DNA from: Deltaproteobacteria bacterium
GTDB taxonomy: Bacteria > Myxococcota_A > Polyangia > Fen-1088
NCBI GenBank assembly: GCA_016935975.1
Contig: JAFGPX010000008.1
Coordinates: 1-34,553, forward strand
Direction: 5' to 3'
Length of the DNA: 34,553 bases
Shown here: one piece after another, positions 16,213-24,523 of the stretch
Layout: each line of letters opens with the position of its first letter
How positions within the stretch are numbered: the first letter of the stretch is position 1
The notes under the pieces: model-generated
What the model saw: the letters and a program-made list of their open reading frames with translations, nothing else
Told to the model about the DNA's origin: nothing
Database searches by the model: none
Made by a program: the position numbers and the translations under genes

Positions 16213-17385
16213 CTAGTGCAGGTACGACTTGATCGCCTCGTACCACACGCCCGCCATGCGGTCGTAGCCTTGCTGGTTCGGGTGGACGCCGTCGCCGAGC
16301 TCGGAGGTGGGAAAGCCCTTGAATTGATCGACGAAGATGACGTGCTTGCCGGCTTTCGTGCGTTGGTCGACCACTCCGGGGACTGCCTTGTTGTACGTGT
16401 CGACGGCGCTGGCCGACATGGGCAGGGGGATGATGTTGGAGACGACGAGCAACGAATCGGGGGCGTCGGCAACGATCTTGTCGATGAGCGCTCCCAGCCG
16501 AGTGTCGGCCCCCGAGGGGCTCTGGTACATGTCGTTGGTCCCGATGTGCATCAGGACGATGTGGGGGGCAAGATCCACGATGAGCTGCTTGCCTTTGTAG
16601 TTGGCGTCGTTCGACTTGCCGGTGACGATGTCGTCGATTTGCTGGATCGTCCATCCGCTGTGGCCCTCGTTGTTTTTGGGGAAGCTGACGCCCGAAACCG
16701 TGCTTGGCCCGTTCGACATCTTGCCGACGTAGGTGATGCTCTTCTTGTCCGCGATTGTGTTGGCGAAGAGCTTCACGCGGTAGCTTCCGTCGTATCCGAT
16801 ACCCCAGGTGATGGAATCGCCCAGTGGCAGTATCTTGCACGCGCTGCTGGCCGGGCAAGGATCGAAGCCGCCGGAACCGCTGTCCGCACCAGTCTCCCGG
16901 CCGCCGGAGTCTCTGGCTCCGGCATCGGAGCCGGTCGCGCCGCCGTCCCCGGTCGCGCCCCCCTGGCCGGTTCTGCCGCCGGTACCGGTCCTGCCGCCCG
17001 CGCCGGTGCCCCCGAGGCCAGTCGCGCCACCAGTCCTCGACCTGCCGCCGGTGCCGATGGTTCCTCCGGTTTCGGTGGCGCCGCCGGTGCTCTCGGCCCC
17101 TCCGCTCGACGACGTGCCACCCGTGCTTGTCGAGCCGCCCGTGGCCGAGGCGCCACCCGTGTTGCTGGAACCGCCCGTGGCCGAGCTACCCCCAGTGCTC
17201 GTCGTTCCGCCAAAGCCCGAGCTGCCGCCCGTGGTTGTCTGTCCTCCGGATGCACTGCCGCCGGTGGAGCTGGTTCCGCCACTGCCTTGTCCTCCAGATC
17301 CCATGGGCTGGTCGCTCGTTGCGCCGGTGCAACCGGCGAGAATCACGATGGCAAGAGTCGCTAGGAGCTTGCTGCGGGTCTTCAT
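16213..17385 (-). CDS. SGNH/GDSL esterase lipoprotein, CE3-type acetylxylan esterase-like
   Basis: 390 residues from ATG 17385 (a GTG just before it at 17388 is possible). The lipobox ILAGC gives Cys19. Residues about 27-170 are a TGG/SGG linker. The catalytic domain starts at CKILPLGDSITWG with nucleophile Ser191. Further blocks are NEGHSGW, LMHIGTNDMY and the catalytic pair Asp365/His368 in GDGVHPN, near the C-terminus. The order and spacing fit carbohydrate esterase family 3, which removes acetyl groups from xylan. A lipid anchor plus a flexible linker would display the enzyme on the outer membrane. It converges on module B and is divergent from module C, from which its start lies 129 bases away, so either module could affect it. 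Confidence 0.85.
   Translation of the reverse strand: MKTRSKLLATLAIVILAGCTGATSDQPMGSGGQGSGGTSSTGGSASGGQTTTGGSSGFGGTTSTGGSSATGGSSNTGGASATGGSTSTGGTSSSGGAESTGGATETGGTIGTGGRSRTGGATGLGGTGAGGRTGTGGRTGQGGATGDGGATGSDAGARDSGGRETGADSGSGGFDPCPASSACKILPLGDSITWGIGYDGSYRVKLFANTIADKKSITYVGKMSNGPSTVSGVSFPKNNEGHSGWTIQQIDDIVTGKSNDANYKGKQLIVDLAPHIVLMHIGTNDMYQSPSGADTRLGALIDKIVADAPDSLLVVSNIIPLPMSASAVDTYNKAVPGVVDQRTKAGKHVIFVDQFKGFPTSELGDGVHPNQQGYDRMAGVWYEAIKSYLH
16870..17300 (-). repeat. Degenerate TGG/SGG-coding repeat in the esterase linker
   Basis: In the minus-strand gene, about 140 codons form short units coding for STGG, ATGG, SSGG and RTGTGG. The units are too variable and too short for a CRISPR array and remain in frame. 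Confidence 0.8.
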
Positions 17386-17514
17386 CACGTGTCCTATGGC
17401 CAGCAGTCCGGCTTCCGATCACGTTTCCCCACAACCATGATTGGCGCGTCAATGCCTCTGCTGGGGGAGGAACCGAGAATTGACGCCCAGGAAGACAAGT
17501 GAGAGAGGTTAGCC

Positions 17515-18732
17515 ATGCGCCTCTGGCGGCGATGCGGAGCAATCGCGCTTTCTGCCCTCACTGCGACGTGTCTTCCGGCGCAGGGGAGCGCCGAGCCCGA
17601 GAGCGTCCGCATTCGATATTCGGCCCCGAAAGGCTGCCCGGACCAAACCGCTTTCATCCGCGCCTTGCGCCAACGCACCGCGCGTTTTCGGCTCTCGCGC
17701 GGGACGGAGCACACGAGAGCCTTCTTGGTGACCATCACACAAGCGGACCCTCTGGTCGCCGGTCGCCTCGAAGTGCAGAGCTCGGGAGCGAAGCCGTCAC
17801 TGCGCAGCGTTCGTGGCAAGACCTGCGACGAGGTCATGGCTGCGCTGGCTTTCATGACTGCCCTGGCCATCGATCCGAGTGCGCCGAGTGCGCCGAGTGC
17901 GCGATCGCCGAGCGCGTCGTCGTCTGCCCCCTCCCCGCCGGGCAGCGCTTCGCCAGTGGCCGTCTCGCCGGCCGCTCGCACGAATCGCGCAGCCAGATCT
18001 TCGGCAGCCGATGCCTTGCCGCCGGCCTTGGGCGCCGCGCCTTCCGCCGCCAGCTCCGCGCCACTGCCGGCCGCAGGACGAAGTCACGAGAGCCCGTCGC
18101 GCAGGGACGCTTCGTCTCCTCGGGCTACGCCATCAGAAATGGTGCTTCGGCCCCCGGCCGCGCCGTCCAACGGTCCCGCTGCGGCAAGGTGGAGATGGTC
18201 CGCCGGTGGGCACGGCGGGGTCAGTCTGCGCATGTCGCCATCCATGGGGCTCGGCGGTTTGCTGTTCGTCGAGGCGGCCGCGCCAGGCGCGGCGGTCTTG
18301 GGTCCGGTTCTTCGCGCCGGTCTGTTCTTGAACCAGAGTGGCGCGACCCTGGCAAGCGGCGCAGGGGCGGGATTCCAGTGGGCCGCCGGCATGGTCGAAG
18401 GCTGCCCCCTGCGCCTCGGGGTTTTCGACTCGCGAGTTGCATTCCATGCCTGCCTGGCCTTCCATCTGGGCCTGCTGCGCGGACAGGGACGAAGCCTCGA
18501 TCGACCCGAGAAGACGAATGACTTGTGGGCCGACGTGGGACCGGTCGCCCGCGTCCGGGCGGCCATCTCGGCGCGTTTCTTCCTCGAAGCGCAGGGGATG
18601 CTGGCGCTGCCGCTTCGTCGTCTGACCTACGATGTGTACGACGCAGGCCCCTCCCGTTCCCCCACCACGGTGTTCACCGTACCGTGGGTCGGCGCGCTCG
18701 CCGGAATCGGCGTGGCCTACGAGTTTCGGTGA
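17515..18732 (+). CDS. Module C envelope protein: periplasmic domain, Ala/Ser/Pro linker, C-terminal beta domain
   Basis: 405 residues. The signal peptide ends near LPAQGSA. The N-terminal domain (about 28-122) contains CPDQTAFIRALRQRT, AFLVTITQAD and CDEVMAALAFMTALAIDP, a pattern I associate with uncharacterised myxobacterial envelope proteins next to ECF genes. A long Ser/Ala/Pro linker (about 123-222) includes an SAP repeat. The C-terminal part (about 223-405) alternates hydrophobic and polar residues and Gly turns and ends GVAYEFR, like a small barrel. The start is supported by gagagg 9 bases upstream. It heads module C, 33 bases before sigma C, and matches the module B envelope protein in architecture. 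Its role as a sensor or surface component is inferred from context only. Confidence 0.68.
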   Translation: MRLWRRCGAIALSALTATCLPAQGSAEPESVRIRYSAPKGCPDQTAFIRALRQRTARFRLSRGTEHTRAFLVTITQADPLVAGRLEVQSSGAKPSLRSVRGKTCDEVMAALAFMTALAIDPSAPSAPSARSPSASSSAPSPPGSASPVAVSPAARTNRAARSSAADALPPALGAAPSAASSAPLPAAGRSHESPSRRDASSPRATPSEMVLRPPAAPSNGPAAARWRWSAGGHGGVSLRMSPSMGLGGLLFVEAAAPGAAVLGPVLRAGLFLNQSGATLASGAGAGFQWAAGMVEGCPLRLGVFDSRVAFHACLAFHLGLLRGQGRSLDRPEKTNDLWADVGPVARVRAAISARFFLEAQGMLALPLRRLTYDVYDAGPSRSPTTVFTVPWVGALAGIGVAYEFR

Positions 18733-18765
18733 TCAAATCGGAAATCCTGGTCCATCATCAATACA

Positions 18766-19359
18766 ATGGCAAAAGCCGGCTCAATTGCCTGCGAGATGGT
18801 GACGGGTGCCGCAGGGACCTGGGCGCCGCGCGATCGGCTGCAGGCGTTTCTCGCCGAGCACCATGCCTTCGTGTGGCGCGCGCTGCGGCGGTTGGGGGTT
18901 CCCGACTGCGACGTCGAGGATGCCAGCCAGCAAGTCTTCCTGGTTGCGCATCGGCGCCTGGCCGAGATCGTGCCCGAGAGCGAGCGATCGTTCCTCTTTC
19001 AGACCGCCCTGCGGGTGGCGGCGGACTGGAGGCGCGCCCGCAGGCGACGATGCGAGAAGACGGGAACGGATCTGGCCGACGTCCCCGACGTCGGGGCAGA
19101 CCCGGAGGAATTGGTCGACCAGCAGCGGCGGCGGGCCTTGCTCGATCGGGTGCTCGGGGCGATGCCCTTGGACCTGCGAGCCGTGTTCGTGCTGTTCGAG
19201 CTCGAGGAGATGACGATGATCGAGATCGCGACGATTTCCGACATCCCTCCCGGTACCGTGGCCTCACGGCTGCGGCGGGCGCGTCGGGTGTTCCAAGAGA
19301 CGGTCAAGAAGCTGACCGCCGGGTCGGGCGCCCGGCCCGGCGGCCGAGGTGAACCATGA
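18766..19359 (+). CDS. ECF-family RNA polymerase sigma factor (module C)
   Basis: 197 residues. Region 2 is DVEDASQQVFLVAHRRL followed by LFQTALRVAADWRRARRRR. Region 4 is MPLDLRAVFVLFELEEMTM and IPPGTVASRLRRARRVF, a standard ECF pair. It is clearly more distant from sigma A and B than these are from each other and has the usual IPPGTVASRL helix rather than IPLFTAYSRL, so its promoters should differ. The ATG at 18766 is 33 bases past the envelope gene stop; the GTG overlapping that stop is not in frame, unlike modules A and B. Its stop overlaps the next ATG (ATGA). Confidence 0.92.
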   Translation: MAKAGSIACEMVTGAAGTWAPRDRLQAFLAEHHAFVWRALRRLGVPDCDVEDASQQVFLVAHRRLAEIVPESERSFLFQTALRVAADWRRARRRRCEKTGTDLADVPDVGADPEELVDQQRRRALLDRVLGAMPLDLRAVFVLFELEEMTMIEIATISDIPPGTVASRLRRARRVFQETVKKLTAGSGARPGGRGEP

Positions 19360-20135
19360 ACGAACCATGCCGGCTGCTGGAGCAGGGCGCAACCGAGGTC
19401 GAGCGGGCGCTTCTCGACTCGGCGCGGGCTGATGGGCCGCCCGATGGTGCCGCCCGACGGATGCTGTTCGCCCTGGAGGGTCTGTCGGCCGGAAGCGGCG
19501 GCCCGTTTCCTTGGGGAGCGGGCCATGAATTGGGCCATCCTGTGTCGAGCGCTCCTGTTTCCATGGCCGCGCACTCGCTCAAGCTCGGGGCCCTGGCCAA
19601 GGTCGGCTTGGTCACTCTGGTCGGCGTGGGCGCGTTGGGCGGCGGGGTGTTGGTACAAAGCATTTCGGGGCACGGCTCCCTGCCAAGCGAGAACTCGGGC
19701 GCGCGCGCGCCGCTGATGCAGGAAGAAGGAAGCCGAGGCATGTCCGAGATCCCTCTTCAAAGGGAGCCCCCGCCCGCTGCGGCCGCGTCCGCGGCGAACG
19801 CCTCCGCCCGAGATGGATCCGAAACCGCGTCTCGCCCCCAGCGGGCGAATGCCCTAGACGAGTCTTTGCGCGCAGAAGTGCGCATTCTCGACCTCGCACG
19901 TGCCGCGGTGGACGCGCGCAACCCCGCGGCGGCGCAGCGGGCGCTCGCCACCTATGCAAGACGATTCCCGCAGGGGCACCTCAAGCCCGAAGCGATGGTG
20001 TTGCAGCTCGCCGTGCTGGTTCGACAGGGCAGTCGGGCGGCGGCCAGATCCCTGGCGGAGCAGCTGCTTGCAAGCCAGTCTTACAAGGCCTATGAGTATC
20101 GCATTCGTTCTTTGCTGCGCGAAACCGGGGAGTGA
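19356..20135 (+). CDS. Single-pass membrane partner of sigma C, probable anti-sigma factor
   Basis: 259 residues with the same plan as the other two partners. A cytoplasmic N-terminal part (about 1-82, with LLEQGATEVERALLDSARADG) is followed by one membrane segment (about 83-108, LAKVGLVTLVGVGALGGGVLV), a polar linker, and a helical C-terminal domain (about 170-258: EVRILDLARAAVDARNPAAA, FPQGHLKPEA, LLASQSYKAYEYRIRSLLRE). The C-terminus resembles TPR-like ends of FecR-type partners. There is no obvious sequence identity to the A/B pair outside this last domain. The ATGA overlap with sigma C fixes the start. It is followed after 16 bases by the hydrolase gene, so the four genes from 17515 probably form one operon. 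Confidence 0.7.
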   Translation: MNEPCRLLEQGATEVERALLDSARADGPPDGAARRMLFALEGLSAGSGGPFPWGAGHELGHPVSSAPVSMAAHSLKLGALAKVGLVTLVGVGALGGGVLVQSISGHGSLPSENSGARAPLMQEEGSRGMSEIPLQREPPPAAAASAANASARDGSETASRPQRANALDESLRAEVRILDLARAAVDARNPAAAQRALATYARRFPQGHLKPEAMVLQLAVLVRQGSRAAARSLAEQLLASQSYKAYEYRIRSLLRETGE

Positions 20136-20151
20136 TGCCGTCGAACGGGCC

Positions 20152-21093
20152 ATGAGGGCCGCAAGTCGGAAGGCGTTGGTGACAAGGAGCGCGGTCTGCG
20201 TTTCCGCGGGCCTGCTGTGCCTGCTGGCCGTGTTTTCTTCCTGCAGCGCACGGAGATCGCTCGGCGGCAACCTGGAAAGCGGGACGGAGGCGGGCGCGGG
20301 CGGCGCAGACGTCGCGCCGGTGGCGGGGCTTGTCCCGACCCTGCCGAAGCCGAAGGAATCCTGCCCTGCGATGGCCGGTTTGGCCGGGACGAACGTGACC
20401 TTCCTGGGCCATGCCGTGACCATCTGGTCCGGCCCCTCGGGCTCGGTGGGTCCCATGGTGTTCTACTGGCACGCGACCACGGCGACCTCGCAGGAAGCCG
20501 TCGCGGGTCTCGGTCCAGGCACGCGCGAAGTCGTACAGTCCGGCGGGGTTGTCGCTTCCTTCAACGAGAGCAGCGGGACGGGAACGAACACGGGCGACTT
20601 CACCTGGTACACCGGCGATTTCAACACGGCCGACGAGATCCTGGCGTGCGCCAACCAGCAGGGGCTCATCGATCCCAGGCATGTTCATTCGGCCGGCTAC
20701 AGCCCGGGGAGTTGCCAGACCGCTGCCATGGTCTACGCGCGCGCGTACCTGGCAAGCGTTCTGTGCTACTCCGGCGGCGCCATGACCATGGGCCCGCTGC
20801 CGGATCCCACGAACCATCCGGCGCTGATCGGCGCGCACGGAGCCGTGGGCAGTGACGTCTTCGGTATCGACATCGCAACCAACACGATCCTCCTGGAGAA
20901 CGATCTCAAGAGCAAAGGCTCGTTTGTCATCGACTGCGACGATGGCGGTGATCACCTCGAAAGCGGCCCCGCGCGCATCGCCGGCGTGGCGGGCCCCGGC
21001 TGGCAGTTTCTCAAGGACCACCCCTACAAGGTAGACCCTGAGCCCTACAAGAGCCTGCCATCGACGTTTCCGGCGTACTGCAAGCTCCTTTAG
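20152..21093 (+). CDS. Alpha/beta-hydrolase lipoprotein, esterase/depolymerase-like
   Basis: 313 residues. ATG 20152 is chosen because it opens a signal sequence with lipobox VFSSC (Cys31); the frame is open upstream inside the partner gene. PMVFYWHATTATSQEA is the oxyanion-side strand/turn typical of PHB-depolymerase and feruloyl-esterase-like (CE1-type) hydrolases. The nucleophile motif is GYSPGSCQTAAM with Ser184, followed by VLCYSGGA. A candidate catalytic His is His268 in DCDDGGDHLESGP. The usual second Gly after GxSxG is replaced by Ser (GYSPGS). Given the xylan-type enzymes nearby, release of ester substituents from hemicellulose is plausible but not proven. It is the last gene of the module C operon. 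Confidence 0.7.
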   Translation: MRAASRKALVTRSAVCVSAGLLCLLAVFSSCSARRSLGGNLESGTEAGAGGADVAPVAGLVPTLPKPKESCPAMAGLAGTNVTFLGHAVTIWSGPSGSVGPMVFYWHATTATSQEAVAGLGPGTREVVQSGGVVASFNESSGTGTNTGDFTWYTGDFNTADEILACANQQGLIDPRHVHSAGYSPGSCQTAAMVYARAYLASVLCYSGGAMTMGPLPDPTNHPALIGAHGAVGSDVFGIDIATNTILLENDLKSKGSFVIDCDDGGDHLESGPARIAGVAGPGWQFLKDHPYKVDPEPYKSLPSTFPAYCKLL

Positions 21094-21380
21094 GGCGGAA
21101 GGAATCGTCCAGAAAGCGCTGGTGGGCAGGCCCCATCTTCCTGTCGGCAGACCCAACGTTTGTGCTGGATCAAGCGCAGGTTGGCGCGCGCCGAGAGAGA
21201 ATCTCTACGGGCCGCCGGCGAGCGGCCGGTCATCGACGAGTTGCTGCGGACGACGGCGAAGTGGAACAGACGAGGGCGGAGCGCTGCCAACTACGGTGTG
21301 ACGTAGCGCCCTGCGCTTCGTGGCCGCCCCCGACCGCCGCGTCTTCCTCGGGCATCGCCTGGCCGCGCACGGGTCCATGG
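21094..21380. other. Convergent intergenic gap with a GC hairpin
   Basis: No gene is supported. A perfect 6-bp stem (ggccgc 21210-21215, gcggcc 21222-21227) could form a hairpin between the two convergent genes, but it has no T-tract. Confidence 0.3.
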
Positions 21381-22688
21381 TCATCCCGGCGTCTTGGACA
21401 CGCGGTGGGTCACGTAGCGGATCTTGACGGGCACGTAGGATTCGAAGGTTGCCTCGATGACAACCTGGAAGGCCGGCGGGCACTCGCCCGAGGGCAGCAG
21501 CACGCGCGACATGATCTCCGTGGCACGCTCCGGGTTGGTCACCGCTTCGGCCAGCGCCCACATGAGCTCGGCCCCGGAACCGCTCAGAATCATCATGCGG
21601 CGGCCCGGCTGGGGCCCCGGCAGGACGGTGATGAGAGCGTACTTCTCGCCCTCGCCGTGGGTGTCGGCCATGCGGAACACCTCGGGCTCTCCGGGCAAGG
21701 GATGGAGATTGCGGATGTGGCTGCCGTCCTCGGTTTCGACGAAATCCTTCCCCGACAGGGCGTAGCGAATGGTCGGGTTCAAGTTGGGCTTGCCGATGAA
21801 GACGATGTTGCTATTCCAGATGTCCTGCCAGTCGAGCGAGCTCGAGTGCTTGAGCCCGATCTCGCGATCGAGCAGGCGCCCGAGCAAGAAGGCGGCGTGA
21901 ACCGCGCCGACGTCGGCATAGTCGTAGCGCTCTTGCAGCTCGCGGGCGCCCATGCGCTCTTGGAATGCCAGTAGCGGCTGCGATTTGGCGGCTTCCGCGG
22001 GCTGATTGGTCATGTAGTGCCGAACCACGAGCCCGGTCGCCGGCGCATAGAAGAAGAGGCGCGTTTCGAACGAAATGAGCAAGGGCACGCTGCTGTCGAG
22101 GAAGGGTCTCCACAGCGCCTGCATTGCGCGCGTCGTGTCCTCGCCACGAAGGGCACGGGCTGGTGCCGGCTGGCGCAACCGCCCGAGCAGGAAGAAGGCG
22201 ACGGACACCGCGAGGAGTGCGAACGATACGCCGAGGAGCGCGCCGGGGCCTCGCCCCTTGCGGGCGGGTAGCTCGGAAGGTCGCTCTGCCGGCGCGGGAG
22301 CGCTGGGCTCTGCGGCCGGCGCCGGCGGCTCGCTCGGCGGCGGCTTCTCCTTGCGTACGAAGCGTGGAACATAGGCGCCCTTCTCGATCTCGATCTGGAT
22401 GGGCTCGTCGGGCGCCTCCGACTGGTAGTAGCTCCGCAGCTTGTTGCGCAGCTCGTAGGCGCGCGTGCGAACGCAGGAATCCTCGGCCGGAGAGTAGTCT
22501 GGCGGGCGTCCCAGCACCGAGACGCCGAGCGCGTATTCGTTGAGTTGCTGTGCGCGTCCTTCGAACTCGGCTTCGCAGATGTATCGCAGGAAGGCACGCA
22601 ACTGCTCGGACCGGCCGAATGCCCGGCTGGCCAGCACGCGCTCGAGCGCCTGGCGTTTCTCCTCGGCCGAGATCGGGTCGGGTGGCAT
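21381..22688 (-). CDS. Membrane protein with N-terminal response-regulator-like DNA-binding domain
   Basis: 435 residues. The N-terminal part (about 1-115) has RSEQLRAFLRYICEAEFEGR, LNEYALGVSVLGRP, YSPAEDSCVRTRAYELRNKL and IEKGAYVPRF, the winged-helix-like pattern found at the start of many acidobacterial and myxobacterial signalling proteins. A Pro/Ala linker and one membrane helix (about 150-170, GALLGVSFALLAVSVAFFLLG) follow, then an extracytoplasmic domain of about 260 residues with LLISFETRLFFYAP and MMILSGSGAELMWALAEAV. It could be a one-component membrane-bound regulator, but the ligand and targets are unknown. It lies 40 bases after the C25 peptidase gene on the same strand, so the two may be co-transcribed. 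Confidence 0.65.
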   Translation of the reverse strand: MPPDPISAEEKRQALERVLASRAFGRSEQLRAFLRYICEAEFEGRAQQLNEYALGVSVLGRPPDYSPAEDSCVRTRAYELRNKLRSYYQSEAPDEPIQIEIEKGAYVPRFVRKEKPPPSEPPAPAAEPSAPAPAERPSELPARKGRGPGALLGVSFALLAVSVAFFLLGRLRQPAPARALRGEDTTRAMQALWRPFLDSSVPLLISFETRLFFYAPATGLVVRHYMTNQPAEAAKSQPLLAFQERMGARELQERYDYADVGAVHAAFLLGRLLDREIGLKHSSSLDWQDIWNSNIVFIGKPNLNPTIRYALSGKDFVETEDGSHIRNLHPLPGEPEVFRMADTHGEGEKYALITVLPGPQPGRRMMILSGSGAELMWALAEAVTNPERATEIMSRVLLPSGECPPAFQVVIEATFESYVPVKIRYVTHRVSKTPG

Positions 22689-22728
22689 CGCTGGTCAGAG
22701 TGCCTCGCAGAAGGGCTACTGGCCCATT

Positions 22729-24339
22729 CTACGGCAAGATCGCATGCTGATAGCTGGCAAGCGTGCTCAGGGAGGAGAAGCCGTACCACAGGTCCGAGGG
22801 GCTGCCGGCAACCGTCAGCGAAGCGCGCGGGTCTTCTTCCGTGAGCGCGATCCGATAGAGATTGCCCGCGATGGTCACGGTCAGGGTTCCCGACACGGGG
22901 CGGGTCGGCTGGAAGGTGATGCGGACGAAGCTGCCTGTGCGCTCACTGCCAACCGTGAAGGCCGGCGCAGGTACGATCGCGCTGTTGGTGTAGATGGGCA
23001 GAAGCCCGTCGCCCAGATAGGTGACCGCCTTCTGCGTCCAGCGCCACGCGTTCTCGTCGATGACCGGCACGGACAACGTCCCGAGCGCGGGCAGGCCGGA
23101 GAACACGAAGGTGTCGGACTTCGGCAAGTTGGCGTGCCCGGCCGCGACGGCATCGCCGGTCAGCACCGAAGGCGAGGCGAAGGCGTGCTTCAAGAACTCG
23201 TCGATGAACTGCACGCCGCCGGCGAGGCCCAGCCCGGTGGTGCTGTTGCCCAGGTAGCCGATGCCACCGCCGTGCGGCGCCATGACGAAGCTTGCGCCGG
23301 CGCAGCCGTCGCGATTGGCAAAGGCCGCAGCCTGGCACGCGCAGGACAGCATGATGGGGAACTGGGAATTGCGGAGCGCGTGGGCCATCGCTGCCGAGAA
23401 AGCGTTGGAGCCGTCCGGCTCGGCCGTCAGGTTCCCCGTGCTGCCGTGCCCCGCGTGAATCACCAGGTTTGCGCCGTGTTCGAGGGCCGCGGTTTCGGAC
23501 GCCAGCGTGAGCGGTGTGGCGTCGGGCTGGTCGCTCCGAGTCGAATAGAGCTTGGTGACCGCGAAATCGTCGGGGAGCAGCGAGAGCGTGCGTCCCGGCG
23601 TCTCGAGGTACAGCGCGGAGTCCACGGGAATGCTCGCCGCAGCCAGGTTGGACAAAAACAGGGCAGTCTCGACGCGAGTCGGATCGTAGGCGGTGAGGTA
23701 GAGCTCGACCTTCGCGATGTAGGCGTCGAGCTCGGAGGCGGAGGTGGCGGGAATGCGCGTGACCGCGAGCTCCGGCAGGTAGTCGGGCGAGTCGCCGGCC
23801 GCATCGCCGTAGACGCAGTCTCCGTTGCCGTCCCAGTCGGAGAGATCCGCGAAGTAGTGATCGGTGCAGAAGCTCTCTTGCAGGGAGACGCCCAGGAGGA
23901 CGTTGGCGTAGAAGTCGGAGGTCTGCCGCGACGGCACGACGGACGTGCCGCCACCCAGGATCGCGTAGCGAAGCCCGGCTGCCTGGCGTTGGACGAGGAA
24001 GTCCTTGATGGCCCTGGCGGTGTCGTTGCACGCGTTGCCTTCCTGGCAGAGGGTGCCGTTCGCTCCGCAGATCTCCCGAACGGTCACGACTTGGGTCGGC
24101 GCACCGGTGAGCGTGTGGAGGTGGGCCAGGCGGGCGAAGGCATCGGTCAACGGCTCGTCGGTGACGATGACCGCGGAATACTGGAGCGCCGCGGGTGGGC
24201 TCACCGCTGGCGCGACGCAGCCGCGTCGTGGCTCGAAGACCGGCCGATCCGCTGGGCAAGCGAAGTCGCCCGAATCACAGCTTGCGAGGATCGACAGCAG
24301 GACCGGCCACGGCTTCACGATGTTCCCCACGATGGACAT
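22729..24339 (-). CDS. Gingipain-type peptidase C25 family lipoprotein
   Basis: 536 residues from ATG 24339, preceded by gggaaag and opening a lipoprotein signal with SILASC (Cys21); a frame 41 codons longer lacks such features. YSAVIVTDEPLTDAFARLAH and YAILGGGTSVVP match the N-terminal subdomain of C25 peptidases. WDGNGDCVYGD is an Asp-rich, Ca-binding-like loop. PELAVTRIPATSASELDAYI is the gingipain PE..VGRIP block. The likely catalytic dyad is His298 in HAGHGS and Cys335 in LSCACQAAAF; Cys333 is the alternative. A short beta domain ends the protein. Gingipains cut after Arg or Lys; specificity here is unknown. It could process surface proteins or prey protein. Confidence 0.85.
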   Translation of the reverse strand: MSIVGNIVKPWPVLLSILASCDSGDFACPADRPVFEPRRGCVAPAVSPPAALQYSAVIVTDEPLTDAFARLAHLHTLTGAPTQVVTVREICGANGTLCQEGNACNDTARAIKDFLVQRQAAGLRYAILGGGTSVVPSRQTSDFYANVLLGVSLQESFCTDHYFADLSDWDGNGDCVYGDAAGDSPDYLPELAVTRIPATSASELDAYIAKVELYLTAYDPTRVETALFLSNLAAASIPVDSALYLETPGRTLSLLPDDFAVTKLYSTRSDQPDATPLTLASETAALEHGANLVIHAGHGSTGNLTAEPDGSNAFSAAMAHALRNSQFPIMLSCACQAAAFANRDGCAGASFVMAPHGGGIGYLGNSTTGLGLAGGVQFIDEFLKHAFASPSVLTGDAVAAGHANLPKSDTFVFSGLPALGTLSVPVIDENAWRWTQKAVTYLGDGLLPIYTNSAIVPAPAFTVGSERTGSFVRITFQPTRPVSGTLTVTIAGNLYRIALTEEDPRASLTVAGSPSDLWYGFSSLSTLASYQHAILP

Positions 24340-24415
24340 TTTTCTTTCCCGGCGCAAGCTGGGTGGTTGTGGGCTCGGGCTGGCGCCAATGCCGGTCACT
24401 TGAGAAGCATCCACA

Positions 24416-24493
24416 GGGAGGAGCGGAGGAAAAGAGTCGGAAAGCCCTTGGCATTCCGCCATTCCTGTCGGTCTCCGTTCCTCGGTTCCTCCC
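24416..24493. repeat. Imperfect intergenic hairpin element, copy 1 (after trpA)
   Basis: Arms gggaggagcggagg (24416-24429) and cctcggttcctccc (24480-24493) are nearly complementary. The 15-mer ctccgttcctcggtt (24473-24487) recurs at 29324-29338. Both copies lie just beyond the stop codon of a minus-strand gene, so they may act as terminators or mRNA 3'-end stabilisers. Confidence 0.55.
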
Positions 24494-24523
24494 TGTCTTT
24501 CCCTTCCGCAACCGGCATTGGGG

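Noticed and set aside
16870-17300. Possible CRISPR array in repetitive DNA
   Set aside because: The units are short, in frame and lack unique spacers; they code for a Gly-rich linker. The same holds for 7180-7611 and 56-260.
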